NCBI GenBank assembly: GCA_937924675.1 | Contig: CALEVL010000213.1 | Coordinates: forward strand, 1 to 23,723 | Length of the DNA stretch: 23,723 bases | Direction of reading: 5' to 3' | Source of the DNA: an uncultured Ignavibacteria bacterium | GTDB lineage: Bacteria; Bacteroidota; Ignavibacteria; Tepidaquicellales; Tepidaquicellaceae | Shown: one piece after another, positions 8,082 through 15,205 of the stretch | Layout: each line of letters starts with the position of its first letter | Position numbering within the stretch: position 1 is the first letter of the stretch | Position numbers and translations under genes: made by a program | The notes under the pieces: model-generated | What the model saw: only the letters and a program-made list of their open reading frames with translations | The model's database searches: none | Told to the model about the DNA's origin: nothing

Positions 8082-9740
8082 TTACGAAAAGGGTTTCCAA
8101 AAGTTTAAAACAATTGCAAGCCTCAATGAAGTTGTTATGAACATAATCACTGCAAGCACTAAAGTCTCAAGGGCCAAATTACTGTAAATCCTTGCTTTGA
8201 ATGATTTCTCCGAGGGATCTCTCGAAGACAAATTCTTTCCCGCATAATGGGAAATGAACATTATAAGAACAATTGAAATGAACACAATGAACTGAAGCAA
8301 AGCAATTATGATTGCCTGCTCAAAACTCTTCGGTGAGAGATTAGAGATGGGCTGAAGGAGATAGCCAACTTCATTGCCGAATATGAACATTAAGGGAATA
8401 GTCAAATATTTCTTTGCGGAAATGCCGGAGCCCGCTTGTGAAATACTTCCTGAATATGATGCCTTGATCGATTGAAGTCCAATGCTTCCGGAAACTGCAA
8501 ATGCAGGCAATGGAGACGCAAGGATGAACAATAGAAAAGGCAATACCATACTGGTGAATATGGAATACCTTGTAGTTGAGTTAACTCCGGAATCAATATC
8601 CGGCATAGTAATGACTGACATAAGCATAGCTATGTTTATCAGTGGAAAAATCAATCCGTTGACAACAAAAGATTGCAATACACCGGAGAAAAAACTCATC
8701 TCGCCGGAGATAGTGAATAGCTTTTCAGGTTCATTGATCACAGCAAGTCTTGAAGCAGATGTTGGATGAAAGGTCTTAAACCTTTTCCAAAGCGAAATCT
8801 TTTCAGCAGATGCTTTGCCAAGTATTCCGGAAAGTTCATCTTTGTATCCGAAAGTAACAGACCGCAGATCTGCATAATATTCTCTTGATCTGAGCACGCT
8901 GTTTCTGAAGAATATGATTGTTCCGAAAAGCAGAATCAATTGTCCCAGCGCCTTGAGTAAATTGGGAAGATTAACAGTAACAATCTTTCCGAGCTCCTTC
9001 GCATCAATACCGCCGGAAAACAGTTTTTCAAAAACTCCCTGAAAGAATACTATAGTGAGCAACAATACAAGCGGCAATGCAAACAACGAAATAGCTGAAT
9101 ACCATATTGATACTGAGAAGTAAGTCTTTGCTATATCCTTATTCATAAAATGTCCAAGCTCATGAAACAAGATCGCATCAAACAGTCTTTGAGATTTGAT
9201 CTTGAGAAGCCGCAATCCTCCGTCAAGTCTGAGGAAGTTTCTGAAACCGGTTCCAAATGCCTGTGCATGAGCACCGGCAATTGAATCTGTTATAAGAATG
9301 TCCGGAGATCTCTTAATCACAGATGATGAAACATAAGCCGCGTATTCCCTGAACTCTCTCACTTTCTCATTCTCATTGCCAATCAGCTTCAATCTTCTGA
9401 TTATTCTTTGCGGGTTGTTAAGAAAAATTAGAGTGGATGTAAAGAACAGAATCAATGTGGTTGCAAAGGGGAAGATCAATGTCTTGACGTAAGGCCAAGC
9501 GGATGCTTTATTGCTGTTAGATGAATCTGTTTCCGAATTGTCCTTTTCAGCATCAGGAAAAAGCTTAACGGATTCGGTTTCTCCCGGAGTCTCAAAGATA
9601 ACTTGAATACTCCTTTCGATATTTTGACCGATGTTTACGGAAATGAACAGAGCTGCAATGATGAGAAGAATGAACGAAACAGTTGTCTCTGAAGGAAAGC
9701 AAAAAACAGTTGCGGCAGTTATTGGAGTTTTTGCTCGCAT
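8082..9740 (-). CDS. Polytopic M48-type membrane zinc metalloprotease
   Basis: This protein has the gluzincin signature H-E-L-G-H at residues 193-197 and a plausible third zinc ligand E287 in R-E-Y-Y-A-D. A later H-P-T-S-A-S-R-L (about 322) matches the H-P-x-x-x-x-R motif of M48 (HtpX/Ste24-like) peptidases. At 552 aa it is much longer than HtpX (about 290 aa). Hydrophobic segments lie near 20-37 and 86-108, two or three lie between 208 and 280, and about four more follow after 350, so the metal site is embedded between membrane helices. A Ser/Asp/Asn-rich linker sits at 60-82. The start at 9740 is 5 bp after the stop of the upstream hypothetical gene, which implies co-expression. Substrate and role are unknown; membrane quality control or regulated cleavage of a partner are possible. 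Confidence 0.85.
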   Translation of the reverse strand: MRAKTPITAATVFCFPSETTVSFILLIIAALFISVNIGQNIERSIQVIFETPGETESVKLFPDAEKDNSETDSSNSNKASAWPYVKTLIFPFATTLILFFTSTLIFLNNPQRIIRRLKLIGNENEKVREFREYAAYVSSSVIKRSPDILITDSIAGAHAQAFGTGFRNFLRLDGGLRLLKIKSQRLFDAILFHELGHFMNKDIAKTYFSVSIWYSAISLFALPLVLLLTIVFFQGVFEKLFSGGIDAKELGKIVTVNLPNLLKALGQLILLFGTIIFFRNSVLRSREYYADLRSVTFGYKDELSGILGKASAEKISLWKRFKTFHPTSASRLAVINEPEKLFTISGEMSFFSGVLQSFVVNGLIFPLINIAMLMSVITMPDIDSGVNSTTRYSIFTSMVLPFLLFILASPLPAFAVSGSIGLQSIKASYSGSISQAGSGISAKKYLTIPLMFIFGNEVGYLLQPISNLSPKSFEQAIIIALLQFIVFISIVLIMFISHYAGKNLSSRDPSEKSFKARIYSNLALETLVLAVIMFITTSLRLAIVLNFWKPFS

Positions 9741-9745
9741 TCAGG

Positions 9746-10213
9746 TCATGATTGCGGAAGGTTCATTGAACCTATAAGAGCCAGTGCCATTTTTTCAGCC
9801 AGTTGTTCATCAGCTCCGTTTTTCTTTGCCGAATCAACAGCCAGAAGTTTTAAAGCTGCAAACTGTTCTTTTGTGAATGCAGGCAAGACCACTTTCTCGT
9901 CTGCCTTATCTTTCTTAAAGAGCTTCTTGATCTTAGCTTTGATAATAACAGTTGATTCATCCTTAAGCGACTTCACAAGTTCACTGAAAAGGAAGCCCGC
10001 AACTGAACTAACCATTCCAACTACAGCAGGTGTGGCAAGATAAGACAAAGCATCAACGCCAAATCCAAGCATGTCATCACTTTTCTTTTTGCCGGAAACA
10101 GTTACACTGTATGCCTCATCAAACATTTCTGATTCTTCCGGTGCGACATTCTTTATCACATCTAAAGACACATCACGGATAAGATCATCAAACTCAAGTG
10201 GGTTGTAGTTCAT
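9746..10213 (-). CDS. Hypothetical protein with central membrane segment, paired with M48 protease
   Basis: I do not recognise this 155-aa protein. The N-terminal 60 residues are acidic and soluble. Residues about 68-92 form one hydrophobic stretch rich in Ala, Gly and Val that could span the membrane. A strongly basic, Lys-rich patch (about 104-120) follows, with a helical C-terminal segment. It is the first gene of the minus-strand run and ends 5 bp before the M48 protease start. It is therefore a candidate substrate, activator or inhibitor of that protease (inference). Small membrane proteins next to proteases also occur in bacterial conflict modules, but no specific domain can be named from sequence alone. 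Confidence 0.75.
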   Translation of the reverse strand: MNYNPLEFDDLIRDVSLDVIKNVAPEESEMFDEAYSVTVSGKKKSDDMLGFGVDALSYLATPAVVGMVSSVAGFLFSELVKSLKDESTVIIKAKIKKLFKKDKADEKVVLPAFTKEQFAALKLLAVDSAKKNGADEQLAEKMALALIGSMNLPQS

Positions 10214-10347
10214 TATATTGTTTTGGGTGTTTTTGATTTATGACAATCGCAATTGCTTGCTTAAAGTTAAGTTATGCATAATCTCCAAAATTAAAAAATC
10301 ATAATTGACAGTGTTTTTTCCACAACAAAATTTCCTTGGCTTTTGGA

Positions 10348-10377
10348 TTGAAACGTTCCATGCAGCAACTTAATTTG
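10348..10377 (+). promoter_or_regulatory. Candidate Bacteroidota-type promoter of trhO
   Basis: TTG (10348-10350), a 19-base spacer and TTAATTTG (10370-10377) approximate the Bacteroidota consensus TTTG-N19-TAnnTTTG, with one mismatch in the -7 box. The box ends only 5 bases before the trhO ATG, so the transcript would be leaderless or nearly so. Confidence 0.4.
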
Positions 10378-10382
10378 GTAGC

Positions 10383-11330
10383 ATGAAAAAATCATCTAAG
10401 CAATATAGAATTCTTCTGTATTATAAATTTGTAAAAATTGACGATCCGGAAGAATACGCCAGACTTCATTTGACCTTCTGCCAAGCTCTTGATATTAAGG
10501 GGAGGATAATTTTTGCAAGTGAGGGAATTAACGGAACTGTCTCCGGCACGGTATCACAAACTGAGGCGTATATAGCTGCAATGCGGATGGATCAAAGATT
10601 CAGAGACATTGATTTCAAGACAGATGAAGCGGATGAACATGCTTTCAAAAAGATGTATGTAAGGGCGAGAGAAGAGATAGTGACTTTGAATCCCGGATAT
10701 GAGATCGATCCCAACAAACTTACAGGGAAGTATTTAATGCCGGAAGAATTCTTCAAAGCAATGCAGGAAGAAAACACAATAGTAATTGACGCAAGAAACG
10801 ATTACGAATATGATCTCGGGCATTTCCGAAATGCTGTGAGGCCTGATGTTAGAACTTTCAAAGAATTTCCGGAATGGGTAAAGAGAAATTCAGGGCTTAT
10901 GAAAGACAAAAAAGTTCTTACATATTGTACGGGCGGAATCAGATGTGAGAAGTTTACTGCTGTATTGCTGAATGAGGGAATTCAGGATGTGAGTCAGCTC
11001 AAAGGCGGGATCATTAACTACTCCAAAGATCCTTCTACACGCGGAGCAATGTTTGACGGGAAATGTTATGTGTTTGATGAAAGAATATCCGTTGATGTAA
11101 ATTTTGCAGAGGGCTACAAACTAGTAGGTAAATGTTATCATTGCGGAAAACCGCATGACCGTTACGTAAATTGTGCTCATCTTAGTTGTCATTTCCAGTT
11201 CATTTGCTGTGAGGAATGTGAGATCACTCATAAGAGATCTTGCTCAAAGGAATGCGAGGAAGCCAAAGATCACGAATGGAAGATTGATAAATACAGACAG
11301 TTCCTGCCGGCGGGAGCGGTGGGGAGTTGA
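10383..11330 (+). CDS. trhO: tRNA uridine-34 hydroxylase TrhO (rhodanese-domain)
   Basis: TrhO (formerly YceA) performs oxygen-dependent hydroxylation of U34 in tRNA anticodons to 5-hydroxyuridine, the first step to mo5U/cmo5U-type wobble bases. The protein has an N-terminal ferredoxin-like domain (about 1-110) and a rhodanese domain with active-site Cys182 in C-T-G-G-I-R-C. A C-terminal cysteine-rich region (about 250-295, repeated C-x-x-C pairs) probably binds zinc. The length of 315 aa is normal. ATG at 10383 starts it; no Shine-Dalgarno sequence is visible. The last codons (encoding P-A-G-A-V-G-S) are GC-rich and palindromic, unlike the rest of the gene, which suggests that a repeat fragment has overrun the 3' end. 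It converges on the yhiN gene. Confidence 0.92.
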   Translation: MKKSSKQYRILLYYKFVKIDDPEEYARLHLTFCQALDIKGRIIFASEGINGTVSGTVSQTEAYIAAMRMDQRFRDIDFKTDEADEHAFKKMYVRAREEIVTLNPGYEIDPNKLTGKYLMPEEFFKAMQEENTIVIDARNDYEYDLGHFRNAVRPDVRTFKEFPEWVKRNSGLMKDKKVLTYCTGGIRCEKFTAVLLNEGIQDVSQLKGGIINYSKDPSTRGAMFDGKCYVFDERISVDVNFAEGYKLVGKCYHCGKPHDRYVNCAHLSCHFQFICCEECEITHKRSCSKECEEAKDHEWKIDKYRQFLPAGAVGS

Positions 11331-11530
11331 AAATCAAAAATTAGAAATTAAAAATTAGAAATTAAAAATTGTCCCGAAGAGATTCCTCTGGCGAAAAGTG
11401 TGGTAAAGCCAGGTCGTCACTTTTGGTATGAAAACAATCAAGAAATAGTAAAAGACTTACATCTCTCAATTTCCAAATATTGATCATCAACTTTTAATAT
11501 TTAATTTCTAATTTTCAATTTTCAATTTAA
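11329..11530. repeat. AT-rich inverted-repeat element between convergent genes
   Basis: The left arm (11336-11371) contains two tandem copies of a 14-base unit AAAAATTAGAAATT plus a partial third. The right arm (about 11489-11529) is its imperfect reverse complement, sharing an exact 16-base core. The arms flank about 118 bp of higher-GC sequence with its own small stems, CTGGC/GCCAG and AAAAGTG/CACTTTT. It fills the space between the trhO and yhiN stop codons. It could serve as a bidirectional terminator or be a MITE/REP-like mobile remnant. The centre has an open frame of about 36 codons without an ATG, probably chance. Confidence 0.65.
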
Positions 11531-12696
11531 CAGCTTTTTCCCGCAGCAACACCCGATGCCCATGCCCATTGAAAATTGTAGCCTCCCAGCCAGCCGGTTA
11601 CATCCACAACTTCACCAATAAAGTATAATCCTTTAACTTTGACTGCTTCCATTGTTTTCGATGACAGCTCCCGTGTATCTACGCCTCCGCAAGTTACTTC
11701 GGCCTTGTCAAATCCTTCCGTACCTATTGGGTGAAATGTATGCTCGCATAAAAGTGAATAGAGACTCTTAATTTCAGCATTTGAAATCTGATTCATTGAC
11801 TTTGTCAAAACGTTGTCTGGAACAATTACAGAGATCAAACTCTGCGGCAATAGTACTGATGTGAAATTTCCAAGGATCGTCTTCCTCATTCTGCTATCTT
11901 CAATCAATGTAACCAAGTTATTGTCAGGTAAAAAATTGACGGATATTTCATCGCCTTCATTCCAGTAAGAAGATGCCTGAAGAATTGCAGGACCGCTCAA
12001 TCCTTTATGAGTTATCAATGTACTCTCTCGAAATGCAATGTTGTTTAAAGAAACAATTGTATCGGCAGATACTCCGCTAATCTTTGAGAGCAAATTTCGT
12101 GTTTTGTCCGGCAATATGAATGGTACAAGCCCGGGCTTTATATCAGTAAGTCCAAGCCCGAATTGTCTTGCAATATCATAGCCGAATCCTGTAGCTCCCA
12201 TTTTGGGAATAGATATCCCGCCGGTTGCAATTATCAGTGAAGTTGCAGAATATTGATCATTGCTTGTTGTGATCTCAAATCTATCCGGCTTAGATACAGA
12301 GATGACTTTTTCGCCGCAATTAATTTTTACATCCGACTCGCGGCATTCTTTCAAAAGCATTTCCACTATTTGCTTCGCGCTGCCGTCACAAAATAATTGC
12401 CCGAGTTTCTTTTCGTGAAACGTAATGCCGTGGTTTGTAACCATCTGAATGAAGTCCTGCGGGGTGTATCTTGCCAACGCAGACCGGCAGAAGTCCGGAT
12501 TGTCTGAAAGAAAATTATCATGCGCAGCATAGATGTTTGTAAAGTTGCATCTGCCTCCGCCGGAGATAAGAATCTTCTTGCCGGGTTTCTCCGTATGCTC
12601 AATCAAAACAACTTTACGGCCTTTGCTGCCTGCGGTCAGGGCACACATCAGACCGGCTGCTCCGGCTCCGATAATCAGCACATCAATTTTTATCAT
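11527..12696 (-). CDS. yhiN: YhiN/HI0933-family FAD-dependent oxidoreductase
   Basis: This 389-aa flavoprotein has the N-terminal Rossmann FAD site G-A-G-A-A-G (about 9-14), the family hallmark G-K-K-I-L-I-S-G-G-G-R-C-N-F-T-N (about 39-54), and a C-terminal FAD-closing region with G-E-V-V-D-V-T-G-W-L-G-G-Y-N. Databases often call it BaiN/RdsA-like. Recent work, as I recall it, assigns E. coli YhiN as the 23S rRNA dihydrouridine synthase (D2449), while other members are linked to bile-acid reduction; the rRNA role is the more likely one here (inference). The ATG at 12696 is divergent from the MutS-like gene across an 86-bp AT-rich gap. Its 3' end touches the inverted-repeat element. Confidence 0.87.
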   Translation of the reverse strand: MIKIDVLIIGAGAAGLMCALTAGSKGRKVVLIEHTEKPGKKILISGGGRCNFTNIYAAHDNFLSDNPDFCRSALARYTPQDFIQMVTNHGITFHEKKLGQLFCDGSAKQIVEMLLKECRESDVKINCGEKVISVSKPDRFEITTSNDQYSATSLIIATGGISIPKMGATGFGYDIARQFGLGLTDIKPGLVPFILPDKTRNLLSKISGVSADTIVSLNNIAFRESTLITHKGLSGPAILQASSYWNEGDEISVNFLPDNNLVTLIEDSRMRKTILGNFTSVLLPQSLISVIVPDNVLTKSMNQISNAEIKSLYSLLCEHTFHPIGTEGFDKAEVTCGGVDTRELSSKTMEAVKVKGLYFIGEVVDVTGWLGGYNFQWAWASGVAAGKSC

Positions 12697-12782
12697 GATT
12701 CAATTTATCAAATTCATAATTTAGTAAAGGTTCAAAAGTATATGCTTTTTTTTAAACACATGTTAATTAAGTTGAAGACACA

Positions 12783-14609
12783 ATGAAAAACAGATCATAT
12801 GAAACGAACAGAGCTGAGCTAAATAGGTTTTTAGAAATATCGGGGAGCCGTCTTAAATCTTATGCCAGACTCAACAACAGATTCTCAGCAGTCAGGCTTG
12901 GTGTGTTTGTTGCCGGCCTTACTGCAACAATTTACTCATTCACAGAATCCAATACAATCGGATGGATTGTTCTTTTAGTATTTCTGTCAATCTTAGGAAT
13001 TGTAGTTCATCTGCATAACAAGCACATCGAAGGCATAAGAAGATTGTCTTTCTATAGAAAGATCCAGGAAGAAGATCTTGCAAGATTGGAGATTGACTGG
13101 GAGAAGCTTCCGGGGTTTTATTCTGAAGAATCAGACGGGCTGGATGATATTGAAAGGGATCTCGATCTTTACGGAAACAGATCTCTGCATTGCATCATTG
13201 ACAATACTGTCTCAATTGAAGGATCAACTTTGCTGAGAAAGAGTCTGCACGGCTCCTTTCCCGGCTTGGACGAGTTGAATTCTAAACAGGCTCTCGTGAG
13301 AGAACTCTCTGTGATGAGAAGGATGAGAAAGAGATTTCTGCTTAGAGCAAGAATGTCATCCGGAAGGAAATTGGATTGCGCAAAGACAATGTCAGCATTT
13401 GAAGGAAACTATTCTTATAAGTTGCCGTCCATAGTTTTTGGAATATCAATTATTCTTGCATTGGCATTGTATGTTATGATATTAATGATGGCTGTCGGAA
13501 TTTACGAAGGACCTGTTGTTACGGTACTAATGGCAAATCTGTTTGTATATTTTGCATTTGCAGGTAAGGTCAACAAATCGCTGGAGAAGCTTAATGATAT
13601 CGAGCCATATATTTCGAAACTTTATTCAATGATTTCAATTCTTTCAAAGGCTAAGCCCGGTAAGAATTCTGAATTGGTAAGAAAGTTCCCAGAATATTTT
13701 AGCGAGTGCAGTCAGCTCAATAGAAGTTTCACAAACCTCAGGAAGATATCATCTGCTGCATCGTTCCGAGAAAATTCAATCATGCGAATTTTGCTGAATG
13801 TTGCTTTCCCGTATGACTTTCTAATACAAAGATCATTTGACAGTTCAACCAAGATGATTGCATCAAATATCGGTGACTGGCTTCACGGACTTAACGAGCT
13901 TGAATGCCTCATAGCATTGGCTAACTATGCTGATTTGAACCCTGACTATACTTATCCAACCTTTGATGATAAAAATGAAAACGTTTTCAGGTCCGAAGAT
14001 ATGGTACACCCCTTAATGAAAAGAAATGTACGGAGAACAAACAACTTCTCTCTGAATAAAGAGAATGAGATAGTCATTGTAACCGGTTCGAATATGTCCG
14101 GCAAGAGTACATTCCTCAGGACAGTTGGAATCAATCTTTGCCTTGCTTATGCAGGTGCGCCAACGGCTTGCTCATTTATGAGAACATCTGAATACAATTT
14201 GTTCACTTGTATCAAAGTCAGCGATTCAGTCTTTGACGGAATTTCATATTTTTATGCCGAAGTCAAAAGATTAAGATTGCTCCTGGATATTCTCGAAAAG
14301 AATGCCGGACCAAAAGTGTTCTTCTTCATTGATGAGATTTTTAAAGGTACTAACAATCGCGAAAGATTGAAGGGTAGTATGTCGTTTCTCAAGAAGATTG
14401 CCTCAATGAATTGCACAGGATTTGTTACAACTCATGATCTGGAACTTGTTCATCTTTCCGACTCTCTGAATTCAATAGTGAATTATCACTTCAGAGAAAA
14501 TATTTCAGAAGGTGAAATGACATTTGAATATAAAATCCATCCGGGTCCGTGTCCGACAACAAATGCACTTGAGATCATGAGACTGAACGGACTGCCTGTA
14601 GATGACTAA
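12783..14609 (+). CDS. Membrane-anchored MutS-family ATPase
   Basis: This 608-aa protein keeps the MutS C-terminal ABC-type ATPase and lacks the N-terminal mismatch-recognition domain of MutS1. It shows Walker A T-G-S-N-M-S-G-K-S-T (K441) and Walker B F-F-F-I-D-E (D517, E518) followed by G-T-N, then a T-T-H-D switch. Two pairs of hydrophobic helices, at about 38-53/59-78 and 215-240/248-264, predict membrane insertion within the core/lever-like region. Such proteins are frequent in Bacteroidota and usually labelled as DNA mismatch repair protein, but a mismatch-repair role is unproven and, with membrane helices, doubtful. No Smr domain, as found in MutS2, is present. The start ATG at 12783 lacks a clear ribosome binding site. 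A 162-aa unknown gene follows after 60 bp. Confidence 0.88.
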   Translation: MKNRSYETNRAELNRFLEISGSRLKSYARLNNRFSAVRLGVFVAGLTATIYSFTESNTIGWIVLLVFLSILGIVVHLHNKHIEGIRRLSFYRKIQEEDLARLEIDWEKLPGFYSEESDGLDDIERDLDLYGNRSLHCIIDNTVSIEGSTLLRKSLHGSFPGLDELNSKQALVRELSVMRRMRKRFLLRARMSSGRKLDCAKTMSAFEGNYSYKLPSIVFGISIILALALYVMILMMAVGIYEGPVVTVLMANLFVYFAFAGKVNKSLEKLNDIEPYISKLYSMISILSKAKPGKNSELVRKFPEYFSECSQLNRSFTNLRKISSAASFRENSIMRILLNVAFPYDFLIQRSFDSSTKMIASNIGDWLHGLNELECLIALANYADLNPDYTYPTFDDKNENVFRSEDMVHPLMKRNVRRTNNFSLNKENEIVIVTGSNMSGKSTFLRTVGINLCLAYAGAPTACSFMRTSEYNLFTCIKVSDSVFDGISYFYAEVKRLRLLLDILEKNAGPKVFFFIDEIFKGTNNRERLKGSMSFLKKIASMNCTGFVTTHDLELVHLSDSLNSIVNYHFRENISEGEMTFEYKIHPGPCPTTNALEIMRLNGLPVDD

Positions 14610-14669
14610 ATCATATTTAAAGTTTCAAATATTAAGCGTAATTTACTAAAAACTCATTTTACTATATTC

Positions 14670-15158
14670 ATGCATCAGGACATGCGAAGGGAATTGGAAG
14701 CATTGACTGATTCTGTTCTTGAAAGAAACAGGGCAGAACAGGAAAAAATGATTGACGTTCTTGATACAGAAAATGCCAAGCGCTTCAAATCTCTGATAAC
14801 AAATCACATCATTCCTTTAACAAAGGAGATCAATATGGTTATCGGCCGGTCCGGATGCTCATTGAATTATTACTCTAATGAACTTGCAGTAATAAGGGAT
14901 CCGAATAAAAGAATCTTTATACAGATACTTTTTTATCCTAAGGGACACAGTAAGATCACTCTCGGTGTTAATGCACCTTTTCTGCAATTCTCTTTCAGTC
15001 CGCTGAAAGATAATATCAAGATCACTGCAAAAATATCAGTCAAGTCTGACGAGCCGAGAACAAAGATAGATGAAATAGAGATAGATGAATTTGCTCAGGA
15101 AAGAATTGACATGTATTTAATGACTTTTATGAGAGATGTCATGTCAAAGGAAACTTAA
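14670..15158 (+). CDS. Hypothetical cytoplasmic protein
   Basis: I do not recognise this 162-aa protein. The first half (about 1-60) is charged and helical with coiled-coil character (Glu/Arg/Lys-rich). The second half alternates hydrophobic and polar residues like a beta-sheet domain (about 65-140), with a final amphipathic helix containing Y-L-M-T-F-M-R-D. No signal peptide or membrane segment is visible. It lies 60 bp after the MutS-like ATPase and 47 bp before the C25-like protease on the same strand, so it may be co-transcribed with either. Methionine codons at 14670 and 14682 are both possible starts; neither has a clear Shine-Dalgarno sequence. Confidence 0.7.
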   Translation: MHQDMRRELEALTDSVLERNRAEQEKMIDVLDTENAKRFKSLITNHIIPLTKEINMVIGRSGCSLNYYSNELAVIRDPNKRIFIQILFYPKGHSKITLGVNAPFLQFSFSPLKDNIKITAKISVKSDEPRTKIDEIEIDEFAQERIDMYLMTFMRDVMSKET

Positions 15159-15205
15159 ATTGAAATATTAATTCAAAACATTTTTTAAATTCATCAACAA
15201 ATATC

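Noticed and set aside
11336..11371. Possible CRISPR-like direct repeats
   Set aside because: The 14-bp units are contiguous tandem copies without spacers, and no cas genes are present.
12697..12782. Divergent promoters between yhiN and the MutS-like gene
   Set aside because: The region is AT-rich with partial matches (such as TGAATTTG on the minus strand) but no box pair with correct spacing, so none is annotated.
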